Below, one piece after another: positions 16,867 to 24,586 of a DNA stretch of 64,000 nt; position 1 is the stretch's first letter, and the number at the start of each line of letters is the position of its first letter. This DNA comes from DASQFI01 sp035633215 (GTDB lineage: Bacteria; Acidobacteriota; Vicinamibacteria; Vicinamibacterales; SCN-69-37): assembly GCA_035633215.1 (NCBI GenBank), contig DASQFI010000031.1:7999-71998 (forward strand), given 5' to 3'. Made by a program: the position numbers and the translations under genes. Under the pieces are notes generated by a model that had not been told where the DNA came from, made no database searches, and saw only the letters and a program-made list of their open reading frames with translations.

Positions 16867-17526
16867 ATGCGCAAACGATTCATCGTCTTGTTGCTCGGGT
16901 CGATTGTCGTCGCTGGGACGGACGCGCAGGCACAGACGTGCCGCGGCAGCGTGCCGATCGGGCGAATGTCCCACGGGATCGTGGACGTCGGCACGGCGTT
17001 TTCGAAATACACGAACAGCTACGGCGCCAACGTCGGCGGCGGATCGGACAGGTGGTTCGCGGGCGGCGGCATCCAGGGACTCCACTATTCGGATCTCGAC
17101 GCGCGCACCTGGGCGGTCACTGGAATCGGCGGCGCGCAGATCGACGCCGATGCCGGCCGGTATTTCATGATCTGTCCGATGTCGGCGGTGACCTTCGAGC
17201 GCGCCAACGCGATCTTTGGCGACGACGTGTCGGCGAGGACACTGACGCTGAGCGGCGGCGCCGCCGTCGGCATCAACGCGTTCCAGGACACGATGGTGTC
17301 TCTGGTCCCGACGGTGGGCCTCTTCGTCTCGAGAGCGAGTACGCTCGTCGATGTCGCCGGCGATCGTGTGACGGTCGGCGAGACATACAGCACGCTGCAG
17401 GCTGGCGTGGGTGTGCTCCTCGGCGAGCGGGCCAGCATCACGCCGATGCTGGTCATCCCGATCGGCCTCGAAGGCGGCCAGAAGACCTTCTCACTGTCGT
17501 ACGCATTCAGCTTCGGCCGGCGATAA
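16867..17526 (+). CDS. outer-membrane beta-barrel-like protein
   Basis: The 219-residue protein has a signal peptide (residues 1-22, cleavage after AQA) and alternating hydrophobic strands rich in glycine (GGIQGLHYSDLDA, WAVTGIGGAQIDA, LSGGAAVGINAF). It ends SLSYAFSFGRR, the pattern of small eight-stranded OmpA/OmpW-like barrels. Two cysteines (CRG near the N-terminus, ICPM in the middle) might form a disulfide. ATG 16867 follows GAGAGGA by 4 bases and the family signal begins there. A candidate sigma-54 promoter lies just upstream and a GC-rich hairpin just downstream. Confidence 0.7.
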   Translation: MRKRFIVLLLGSIVVAGTDAQAQTCRGSVPIGRMSHGIVDVGTAFSKYTNSYGANVGGGSDRWFAGGGIQGLHYSDLDARTWAVTGIGGAQIDADAGRYFMICPMSAVTFERANAIFGDDVSARTLTLSGGAAVGINAFQDTMVSLVPTVGLFVSRASTLVDVAGDRVTVGETYSTLQAGVGVLLGERASITPMLVIPIGLEGGQKTFSLSYAFSFGRR

Positions 17527-17546
17527 CCGGCCGACGCCTCACGCGC

Positions 17547-17582
17547 CCGCGGCCGGGTGCTGTCCCAGTCACCCGGCCGCGG
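17547..17582 (+). terminator. GC-rich hairpin after the barrel gene
   Basis: A perfect 13-bp stem (CCGCGGCCGGGTG pairing with 17570-17582) closes a 10-base loop, 20 bases after the stop. There is no T tract, so it would be a non-canonical intrinsic terminator or an RNA-stabilising hairpin. Confidence 0.6.
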
Positions 17583-17640
17583 CCCCCCACTTCGGTGGAA
17601 CAACACGCCGCCGGGGCGGGCCGGTATAAAGCGTCCACCG

Positions 17641-17667
17641 CATCATGTCGATGATTTGGACATGATG
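17641..17667. promoter_or_regulatory. inverted repeat over the start codons of a small ORF
   Basis: CATCATGTC (17641-17649) and GACATGATG (17659-17667) are perfect inverted copies around a 9-base spacer. The right arm contains both possible ATGs of the small membrane ORF, so RNA folding would hide them. A TATAAA lies about 17 bases upstream of the left arm. Confidence 0.5.
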
Positions 17668-17778
17668 TTCAGCAAGGCCTCCCTGGCTGTTCTGGGTCTC
17701 ACTTTCCTCGGAACCTTCGTCAATCTCTACATCATGCGCAGGCGCGTGCGCCCGAGGCGGGCGCCGGTCAAGCCGTAG
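17662..17778 (+). CDS. small single-pass membrane protein (38 residues)
   Basis: MMFSKASLAVLGL opens a 38-residue peptide with one hydrophobic helix (about residues 6-25) and a strongly basic C-terminus (MRRRVRPRRAP). By the positive-inside rule, the tail would be cytoplasmic. No ribosome site is clear, and the start lies in an inverted repeat. It is short enough to be chance, but composition and position make it plausible. No family is recognised. Confidence 0.4.
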   Translation: MMFSKASLAVLGLTFLGTFVNLYIMRRRVRPRRAPVKP

Positions 17779-17784
17779 GCGCGA

Positions 17785-18546
17785 TCATCTGATCGATCCG
17801 ATCACCTTGCGATCCTGATCGCGAATCTCGCCGGTCTTGGCGTCGAACTGCGCGGAGAGGAAGACGCCGTTCGCGCCGCGGATCTGCGGGCGCTGACTCT
17901 GCGCGCCGGCCGATCCGGTCCTCGGATACGCCACCGTGTTCACCTTCGGCGTCTGCTTGGCGACGGCCGCGATGACCTCCTTCACGAGCACGTCCATGAC
18001 CTCCATGACGTCCGGCGGCTTTTCGAAAATCACGTCGAGGCTGACGAAACTGCCGTGGGGCGGCGCCGGCGTCTTGTGGGTCCGGACTTCAATCGTGTAG
18101 CCCGTGCGCACGACCGGCGTGGCCGCGGCGCGATGGCTCGGCGACTTGATCGCGCCGGTCTTGGGATCGTAGTTGAGCGTCGCGGAGCCATCAGGCAGAG
18201 GAAGCGGACCTTCCTGGTTGAACCAGGCCGTCGCCCGCAACTCGTAGTCCACACGCACCGTTCGTACGGTCGTGTTGATGCAATGCTGCAGCACGGCCGC
18301 GGCCTCGTCGGCCGTGGGACGCCGTTCCACGAACGTGATGTACAAGTTGTCGGCCGGGTTCCTCGCCTCGCCCGGCGTGAACTTGCCCGCGTACTTCAGC
18401 GGACTGCCGGCACTCGGGCAATTGATTGCTCGATCCGAGGAGGGCCGGCGCAGTCCTCCGCCGGACGAGCCGCATGAGGCGGTCAGCATGGCGAGGACGA
18501 CGGCCGTAGCGTGGGGAGCTCGGAGTCCGATCACAATTCTGCGCAC
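17785..18546 (-). CDS. putative lipoprotein of unknown function
   Basis: The 253-residue protein has a signal and lipobox LTASC (Cys25), followed by a Gly/Ser-rich linker. The mature domain contains YITFVERRPTADEAAAVLQHCINT, a strand-rich middle with VRTGYTIEVRTHKT and a helix DVMEVMDVLVKEVIAAV. It ends with strands that resemble a repeat-like motif (FLSAQFDAKTGEIRDQDRKV). I do not recognise the family. The GTG start gives a good signal peptide. It is transcribed toward the small membrane ORF. Confidence 0.7.
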   Translation of the reverse strand: MRRIVIGLRAPHATAVVLAMLTASCGSSGGGLRRPSSDRAINCPSAGSPLKYAGKFTPGEARNPADNLYITFVERRPTADEAAAVLQHCINTTVRTVRVDYELRATAWFNQEGPLPLPDGSATLNYDPKTGAIKSPSHRAAATPVVRTGYTIEVRTHKTPAPPHGSFVSLDVIFEKPPDVMEVMDVLVKEVIAAVAKQTPKVNTVAYPRTGSAGAQSQRPQIRGANGVFLSAQFDAKTGEIRDQDRKVIGSIR

Positions 18547-18644
18547 GGCAGTCAGCGGGCGTAAAGACGACTCTTTCCGCCGGAAAATTGGGAACCGTCT
18601 TGTAGCCTACTGCCCGCCATTCTCGAAGTAAAGCAGGAGGACGC

Positions 18645-20060
18645 CTACATCGTCTCGGCCAGCGCCCGGCGCGCGGCAAAGTACCCGCACATGCCGTGGA
18701 CGCTCACGCCTGGCGGCGTCGCAGCCGAGCAGAGATACACACCACGCAGTGGTGTCGCATAGCGCAGCCAGATCGATCGCTCAACCAGTTGACGCAGATC
18801 GTTCACGCCCGACGCGATGTCGCCTCCGACGAAGTTCGCGTTCCGGCGCTCGAGGTCGGCCGGCCCCGACACCGCGCGAGCGAGAACACGGTCGCGGAAC
18901 CCCGGGGCGAATCGCTCGATCTGCTGTTCGATGCGCGGCAGCATGTCCGCGGTGGATCCGTGTGGCACGTGGCAGTACCCCCACGCGATGTGCCGGCCCG
19001 CCGGCGCGCGGGTCGGATCGAAGAGCGTGGGCTGCACGAGTAAGACGAACGGCCGCTCCGAGGTCGTGCCGTTCCAGGCATCCCGCTCCGACCGCGCCAC
19101 CTCGTGGAGCGTGCCGCCCAGATGAAGCGTGCCGGCGCGCGCGCACTCAGCCGCGCGCCACGGAATGGGTCCGTCGAGCGCCCAGTCCATTTTGAACACG
19201 CCCATCCCGTACCGATATCGCTCCAGCCGCCGCCGATAGCGGGCCGGCAACAGGTGGCTGGCGAGGCGCAGGAAGGGACGTGGCGAGAGATCGCAAAGCA
19301 CGGCGCGCGCCGACGGTAATTCGTCGAGCGAAGTGATCCGCGTCCCCGTCACGATCTGTCCACCCAGCGTCCGCAGGTGCGCGGCGAGCGCGTTCGTGAG
19401 CGACTGGGCTCCACCGCGCGGCAGGAGCCAGCCGAAGGCATGCGCCATCGCGCCAAGCACGAGCCCGAACGCCGCCGACGGCGGGGTGTCGAGCGGCAGC
19501 ATGCCGTGCGCGGCAATCCCGGCGAACAGCGCGCGCGTCCGCTCCTCGCCGAACCGGCTGCGCGCCAGCGACTCGGCGGACCGTACGGCGAGGCGGCCGA
19601 ACGCGGCGAGCGCGAGCGGGTGGCGCGGCAAGGCGGGCGGGCCGAGCACGGACCCTTCCAGCCGGGACCAGTTGTCAGCGATTGGTCCGAGGACGGATCG
19701 ATAGGCGTGTTCGTCGCGTCCGAGACCGGCGGCCGTTTGATCGATGGATCGGTACACCACCGCCGCACTGCCATCGTCGAACGGATGCGCGAGCATCGCG
19801 CCGGGCTCGACCCACTCGAGGCCGTATGACGCGAGCGGAAGCGTCCGGAAGAAGGGCGAGGCGGCGGCCATCGGATAGACCGCCGAGCAGACGTCGTGGA
19901 CGAAGCCGGCCTGGGTGAGCGCGGCCGATCGGACGCCGCCACCGATCGTCTCCTCCGCTTCGAACACCGTGACGCGACAACCCGCCTGCGCGAGGACGAT
20001 CGCCGCCGACAGCCCATTCGGCCCCGACCCGATGACGATCGCATCCGCACTGGTGCGCAC
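18645..20060 (-). CDS. CrtI/phytoene-desaturase-like FAD-dependent oxidoreductase
   Basis: The 471-residue enzyme starts with the dinucleotide-binding fingerprint IVIGSGPNGLSAAI and the following GGGVRSAALTQAGF typical of phytoene-dehydrogenase-like amine oxidases. The C-terminal FAD segment is GVYLCSAATPPGVSVHGMCGY. These enzymes desaturate or isomerise lipids such as carotenoids or retinol. No phytoene synthase is nearby, so a carotenoid role is not supported. GTG 20060 places the family N-terminus correctly, with GGAGG 10 bases upstream; longer in-frame starts run through a REP-like hairpin. Confidence 0.85.
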   Translation of the reverse strand: MRTSADAIVIGSGPNGLSAAIVLAQAGCRVTVFEAEETIGGGVRSAALTQAGFVHDVCSAVYPMAAASPFFRTLPLASYGLEWVEPGAMLAHPFDDGSAAVVYRSIDQTAAGLGRDEHAYRSVLGPIADNWSRLEGSVLGPPALPRHPLALAAFGRLAVRSAESLARSRFGEERTRALFAGIAAHGMLPLDTPPSAAFGLVLGAMAHAFGWLLPRGGAQSLTNALAAHLRTLGGQIVTGTRITSLDELPSARAVLCDLSPRPFLRLASHLLPARYRRRLERYRYGMGVFKMDWALDGPIPWRAAECARAGTLHLGGTLHEVARSERDAWNGTTSERPFVLLVQPTLFDPTRAPAGRHIAWGYCHVPHGSTADMLPRIEQQIERFAPGFRDRVLARAVSGPADLERRNANFVGGDIASGVNDLRQLVERSIWLRYATPLRGVYLCSAATPPGVSVHGMCGYFAARRALAETM

Positions 20061-20075
20061 GCTCGAGATGCCTCC

Positions 20076-20099
20076 GCCGGGCGGAACGCCCGGCCTACA
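20076..20099 (-). repeat. GTAG-headed REP-like hairpin
   Basis: On the minus strand GTAG is followed by GCCGGGCG-TTC-CGCCCGGC, an 8-bp perfect stem with a 3-base loop. A GTAG head plus palindrome is the known REP architecture recognised by RAYT transposases. The 3' arm is followed at once by the GGAGG ribosome site of the CrtI-like gene. Similar units occur at 61852-61957. Confidence 0.65.
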
Positions 20100-20106
20100 A
20101 TGGCAT

Positions 20107-20206
20107 GTTCCGTTCCAACTTTCCGCCAAAAGGCTAAATGCGGCGAGTGGCTGCGGCAGTTGCGGTGAAGGTTGGTGCTCATTGGTGGATTAAGTTGGAA
20201 CGGCAC
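20107..20206. repeat. second inverted-repeat element of the CTAGWGCCGTTCYMACTT family
   Basis: GTTCCGTTCCAACTT (20107-20121) and AAGTTGGAACGGCAC (20192-20206) are inverted with one mismatch, 70 bases apart. Extended to CTAG (20207-20210), the right end matches the ends of the 106-bp element at 15186-15291 at 15 of 18 positions. Like that element it sits between divergent genes. Confidence 0.75.
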
Positions 20207-20227
20207 TAGTCGTTCGATGTGAGCGCT

Positions 20228-21679
20228 ATGGCGAGCGACGTCTCAGCCTACTGGTTTTCGCGTCTCGTCTTCGAGCGGGGCCTCGCCCTCATCTACCTTG
20301 TCGCCTTTGTGGGCGCGGCCAATCAGTTTGTGCCGCTGCTCGGCGAGCGCGGCCTGCTGTCGGTCGCACGCTTCACGCAGGCGGTGCCGCTTCGCGCCTC
20401 GCCCAGCCTGTTCTTCTTCTGGCAGTCGGACACGGTCCTGCGGATCGCGGCCTGGTCGGGTGTGGCGCTCTCGTGTCTCATCCTGCTGGACATCCCGCAG
20501 CGGCGCGGGGCCCTCGCCGCGGCCGCCGTCTGGACCGCGCTCTGGATTCTCTATCTTTCGTTCGTGAACGTCGGCCAGACGTTCTACGGATTCGGCTGGG
20601 AATCGCTCCTGCTCGAGGCCGGGTTCCTGGCGATCTTTCTCGGCGGCCGGACGACGCCGCCGTCGATCTGGCTCGGCTGGCTCTGGGCCTGGCTGCTCTT
20701 CCGCCTGATGTTCGGCGCGGGGCTGATCAAGCTGCGCGGCGACCCGTGCTGGCGCGACCTCACCTGTCTCGACTACTACTTCGAGACGCAGCCGATGCCC
20801 AACCCGCTCAGCTGGTATTTCCACTGGATGCCGGCGGCCGTGCATCGCGGGGGAGTGGCCGTCAACCACTTCGTCGAGCTGATCGTGCCGTTCTTCTACT
20901 TCACGCCGGCGCCGCTCTCGTCGATCGCGGCGCTTGTGACGATCGTCTTTCAGCTCGTGCTCATCGTGAGCGGCAACCTGTCATGGCTGAACTGGCTCAC
21001 GATCGTGCTCTGCCTGCCGCTCATCGACGATCGCTGGTGGTCGTGGCTGCCGGTGACGCCACCGGCGCTCGAGGCCCCGGCCTCGATGTACCGGTATGTG
21101 GTCTACGGGCTGGTTGCCGTCGTCGCGACGCTCAGCATTCGTCCGACCCGCAACCTGCTGTCACCGTCGCAGATGATGAACTTCTCGTTCAATCCCCTTC
21201 ACATCGTCAACACGTACGGGGCGTTCGGCAGCATCACGCGAACGCGGTACGAGATCGTGCTCGAGGGAACGGACGCGCCCGTCGTCACGCCGGACACGCG
21301 CTGGCGGGAATACGAATTCAAAGGCAAGCCTGGCGATCCGGCGAGGCGGCCCCCGCAGGTCGCGCCGTACCACCTGCGGCTCGACTGGCTGATGTGGTTT
21401 GCCGCGATGTCGCCGGCGCCGCGCGATGCCTGGTTCCGGTCGCTTGTCGTTCGTCTGCTCGAGGGCGATCGACACGTCGTATCCCTGCTTGATTCCACGC
21501 CGTTCCCCGATCGGCCGCCGCGGTTCCTGCGGGCGCGGTACTATCGGTACCGGTTCACGTCGCCCGAGGAGCGCGCCGCGACCGGCGCCTGGTGGAAGCG
21601 CGATCTGGCGGGCGAGTTCATGCCGGCCGTGTCGCTGGACCAGCTCAATCGCGGCAGCGCGCGGCCGACAATGCGATGA
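20228..21679 (+). CDS. lipase-maturation-factor-like integral membrane protein
   Basis: The 483-residue protein matches the lipase maturation factor family. It has about eight to ten membrane helices up to residue 310 and a soluble C-terminal domain with the conserved run NPLHIVNTYGAFGSITRTRYEI, then WREYEFKGKPGDP and RPPQVAPYHLRLDWLMWF. In animals LMF1 helps fold lipases in the ER; bacterial homologues are uncharacterised. GTG 20219 is an alternative start three codons upstream. A secreted lipoprotein and an AlgI/AlgJ-like pair follow, suggesting a cell-surface lipid or polysaccharide module. Confidence 0.88.
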   Translation: MASDVSAYWFSRLVFERGLALIYLVAFVGAANQFVPLLGERGLLSVARFTQAVPLRASPSLFFFWQSDTVLRIAAWSGVALSCLILLDIPQRRGALAAAAVWTALWILYLSFVNVGQTFYGFGWESLLLEAGFLAIFLGGRTTPPSIWLGWLWAWLLFRLMFGAGLIKLRGDPCWRDLTCLDYYFETQPMPNPLSWYFHWMPAAVHRGGVAVNHFVELIVPFFYFTPAPLSSIAALVTIVFQLVLIVSGNLSWLNWLTIVLCLPLIDDRWWSWLPVTPPALEAPASMYRYVVYGLVAVVATLSIRPTRNLLSPSQMMNFSFNPLHIVNTYGAFGSITRTRYEIVLEGTDAPVVTPDTRWREYEFKGKPGDPARRPPQVAPYHLRLDWLMWFAAMSPAPRDAWFRSLVVRLLEGDRHVVSLLDSTPFPDRPPRFLRARYYRYRFTSPEERAATGAWWKRDLAGEFMPAVSLDQLNRGSARPTMR

Positions 21680-21692
21680 TCGATGGGGGTTC

Positions 21693-23117
21693 ATGACCGC
21701 TGCGACACTCCTTCGTTCGGCCGGCATCCTCGCCGTCGCGCTGCTCGGCCTGTCGGCCTGCAGCCGGGGCGAGAAGGCGAGCGGCACGGGACCCGGCGCT
21801 GAGCTCCGCGCATTGACCGGCGCACCGGCGCGCGCGGTGTGGGTGCAGGGCGACGGCACTGATCCGCGAGCGGCCGGCGACCAGCTCATCCTGATGGGCC
21901 TCGACACGCAGGACGGTCGCGGCGAACGAATCATCCTCAATCAGCGGCGCAGCTACGTGAAGCCGATGTTCACACCGAAAGGCAACCGCATCGTCTTCTC
22001 GAGCCGCGTCGAGCCCGGCCCGCCGGAGGTCTTCATCGTCAACTGGGACGGCACGGGACTGAGAACGCTTTCGGCGGGCTTCGGTCTCGCGGTCTGGGAG
22101 AATCCGGTCGACCAGAGCGAATGGATGTACGTCGGCAGCAACAACACCAGACACGACTTCGCCACGGTGACGCGCTTCCCGATCGACGCGCCCGACAAGC
22201 GCGAGCTCGTCTGGAACGCCTCGCTCGTCAGCATGGACACCTTCCAGGTCTCGGCCGATGGCCGCTTCGCGGGCGGACTGTTTCCCTGGCCGCACGCGGG
22301 GATCGCCGACTTGCGGAAAGGCACGGTCACGCGTCTCGGCGACGGCTGCTGGCCCGGACTCGCGCGTGTCCGCGGACCGCTGTTCTGGTACTTCGACGGC
22401 GCGCACCGGAATCTGACGATGGTGGATGTGGCGGCCGAGTCGCGGTGGATGGTGAACATCAACGCGGCGCCCGGCTTCGACGGCGCCGAGGTCTACCACC
22501 CGCGCTGGACGAATCATCCGCGGTTCATGACGATTTCCGGGCCGTACAACCAGGGCGGACCGAATCAGGCGCGCACCGGGGGACCGCAGGTCGAGGTGTA
22601 TCTCGGCCGCTTCAGCCAGGACTTCTCGCAGATCGAAGCGTGGGCGCGGGTCACGAACAATTCCGGCGGCGATTCCTATCCTGACGTCTGGATCGACGTC
22701 GCGCGCAGTCCGCACGCCAAGGTCAGCGGTCCCATCGGTCCGATGCGCACCACCGCCAGCAAGACCACGGCGTCCCACGGGCCGCCCGATGCGACGCGTC
22801 TGGTCGCGAGCGTCCGGCTCACGCAGGCCGGTCCGATCCCGACGCCGGAGTCGATCCTGCCCTACCGCAGCGCGCTGGTCGTCAACGACTACGAAGTCGT
22901 CGAGGTGCGTGCCGGCACCTACACGGAACGGACGATCAAGATCGCGCAGTGGGCGATCCGGGATGGCCGCGTGCTCCCCACCGCACGCAAGACCGCCGGC
23001 GCGGCGTTCACGCTGACGGTGGAACGCTACGACGCGCACCCCGAGCTCGAAGGCGAGCGCCTGATCGCCACCGGCGCCGCATCGTCGCTGCCGCTGTACT
23101 ACGATATCGGGCGATAG
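21693..23117 (+). CDS. putative lipoprotein with a propeller-like repeat domain
   Basis: The 474-residue protein has a lipobox LSAC (Cys23). The body holds TolB-like strand repeats (PMFTPKGNRIVFSSR, QVSADGRFAGGLF, YHPRWTNHPRFMTISGPY), and a C-terminal domain of about 120 residues follows. The domain type is a beta-propeller by pattern only. GGGGG sits 4 bases before ATG 21693, 13 bases after the LMF-like stop. The C-terminal segment recurs near acyltransferase genes in my recollection, but I cannot confirm this. It is probably an envelope partner of the AlgI/AlgJ-like genes. Confidence 0.7.
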   Translation: MTAATLLRSAGILAVALLGLSACSRGEKASGTGPGAELRALTGAPARAVWVQGDGTDPRAAGDQLILMGLDTQDGRGERIILNQRRSYVKPMFTPKGNRIVFSSRVEPGPPEVFIVNWDGTGLRTLSAGFGLAVWENPVDQSEWMYVGSNNTRHDFATVTRFPIDAPDKRELVWNASLVSMDTFQVSADGRFAGGLFPWPHAGIADLRKGTVTRLGDGCWPGLARVRGPLFWYFDGAHRNLTMVDVAAESRWMVNINAAPGFDGAEVYHPRWTNHPRFMTISGPYNQGGPNQARTGGPQVEVYLGRFSQDFSQIEAWARVTNNSGGDSYPDVWIDVARSPHAKVSGPIGPMRTTASKTTASHGPPDATRLVASVRLTQAGPIPTPESILPYRSALVVNDYEVVEVRAGTYTERTIKIAQWAIRDGRVLPTARKTAGAAFTLTVERYDAHPELEGERLIATGAASSLPLYYDIGR

Positions 23118-23165
23118 ACCTCAGGTTTCTTTTTTGGAAGAGCAAAGCGAAAAGAAACCCGAGGT
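23118..23165. terminator. 16-bp hairpin between lipoprotein and MBOAT genes
   Basis: ACCTCAGGTTTCTTTT (23118-23133) pairs with 23150-23165 with one mismatch around a 16-base loop, starting at the base after the stop codon. No T tract follows the 3' arm. It may be an attenuator or processing site that separates expression of the two gene halves of the operon. Confidence 0.6.
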
Positions 23166-23176
23166 CGTCTTCCCCG

Positions 23177-24580
23177 ATGGTCTTCAGTTCCTATCTCTTT
23201 CTCTTCTACTTCCTGCCGGTGGCGCTGGTGCTCTACTACGCCTCGCCGCCGCGCGCCCGCCATCTCACGCTCACCCTCGTCAGCTACGTGTTCTACGGCT
23301 GGGCCAATCCGCTGTTTCTGTTTCTGCTACTCTTCACGACCGCGGTCGACTACGCGGCCGGGCTGATCATCGCGCAGCGGACTCGGCACGCCCGGCTGGC
23401 CCTGATCGTCTCGCTCGGCAGCAACCTTCTGCTGCTCGGTTTTTTCAAGTACTACAACTTCGGCGCCGAGACGATTGACGCGATGGCGGAGCGGCTCGGG
23501 CTGGGCGACACCGGCCTCGACTCGGCGCTGCGCGTCACGCTGCCGCTCGGCATCAGCTTCTACACGTTTCAGTCGATGAGCTACACCATCGACGTCTATC
23601 GCGGCCAGGCCACTGCGATTCGGAGCTTCATCGACTTCGCGTGCTTCGTCTCGATGTTCCCGCAGCTCGTGGCGGGGCCGATCATCCGGTTCACGGAGGT
23701 CGCCGACCAGCTTCGGTCGCGCACGCACACCCTGACGAAGTTTGCGCGCGGCGTCTCGTTCGTCGCCCTCGGTCTGGCGAAAAAGGTGCTGATCGCGAAC
23801 CCCTGCGGCAAGATCGCCGACCTCTCGTTCGAGGCCGGCTCGCTCGAACCCCTGGAAGCGTGGTACGGCGTCACCGCCTACGCGTTCCAGATCTACTTCG
23901 ACTTCAGCGGGTACTCCGACATGGCGATCGGCCTCGGGCTGATGCTGGGGTTCGTCTTCGCGAAGAACTTCGACTCGCCGTACCGGTCGCAGTCGATCAC
24001 GGAGTTCTGGCGCCGGTGGCACATCTCGCTCTCGACCTGGCTGCGCGATTATCTCTACGTGCCGCTCGGTGGCAATCGCCTCGGCCCGGTGCGCACGTAC
24101 ATCAACCTGCTCATCGTCATGCTGCTGGGCGGCCTCTGGCATGGCGCGGCGTGGACGTTCGTCGTCTGGGGCGGGCTCCACGGCGTCCTGCTCGCATTCG
24201 AGCGGTTCGCCGGCAAAACGGCGCTCTACGCCGGGTTCCCCAGCTCGCTGCGCGTTGGGCTGACGTTCGTCACGGTTCTCGTCACGTGGGTGTTCTTTCG
24301 TGCGAACGATCTGCCGCACGCGTTCAGGTATCTCGGCGACATGTTGGGCATCGGCGATCCGCACGCCGGCGCGGCGCTGCTCTCAGGCATCGTCTATCAG
24401 CCGTATTACCTCGGAACGTTTCTCCTGGCCGGCGTGATCGTCTGGGGCGCGCCGCAGACCTGGGACTGGACACGGACGTTGACGATGCCGAAGGCCGCGA
24501 CGAGTCTGGCGCTGCTCGGACTCGCGGTGATCGCGCTCACGACCCAGGCGTTCAACCCGTTCATCTATTTCATCTTCTGA
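23177..24580 (+). CDS. MBOAT O-acyltransferase, AlgI-like
   Basis: The 467-residue multispanning protein has the MBOAT hallmark pair: His322 in LLGGLWHGAAW and His335 in WGGLHG. Other signatures are LPLGISFYTFQSMSYTIDVYRG, QIYFDFSGYSDMAIGLG and FWRRWHISLSTWLRDYLYVPLGGNR. AlgI passes acetyl groups across the inner membrane for O-acetylation of alginate; relatives act on other polysaccharides or peptidoglycan. The next gene is an AlgJ/AlgX-like partner 6 bases downstream, completing the pair. ATG 23177 gives the family N-terminus VFSSYLFLFYFLP. Confidence 0.93.
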   Translation: MVFSSYLFLFYFLPVALVLYYASPPRARHLTLTLVSYVFYGWANPLFLFLLLFTTAVDYAAGLIIAQRTRHARLALIVSLGSNLLLLGFFKYYNFGAETIDAMAERLGLGDTGLDSALRVTLPLGISFYTFQSMSYTIDVYRGQATAIRSFIDFACFVSMFPQLVAGPIIRFTEVADQLRSRTHTLTKFARGVSFVALGLAKKVLIANPCGKIADLSFEAGSLEPLEAWYGVTAYAFQIYFDFSGYSDMAIGLGLMLGFVFAKNFDSPYRSQSITEFWRRWHISLSTWLRDYLYVPLGGNRLGPVRTYINLLIVMLLGGLWHGAAWTFVVWGGLHGVLLAFERFAGKTALYAGFPSSLRVGLTFVTVLVTWVFFRANDLPHAFRYLGDMLGIGDPHAGAALLSGIVYQPYYLGTFLLAGVIVWGAPQTWDWTRTLTMPKAATSLALLGLAVIALTTQAFNPFIYFIF

Positions 24581-24586
24581 GTATCG

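Noticed and set aside
18645..20060. Carotenoid biosynthesis cluster
   Set aside because: Only a single CrtI-like gene is present; no phytoene synthase, cyclase or prenyltransferase is nearby.
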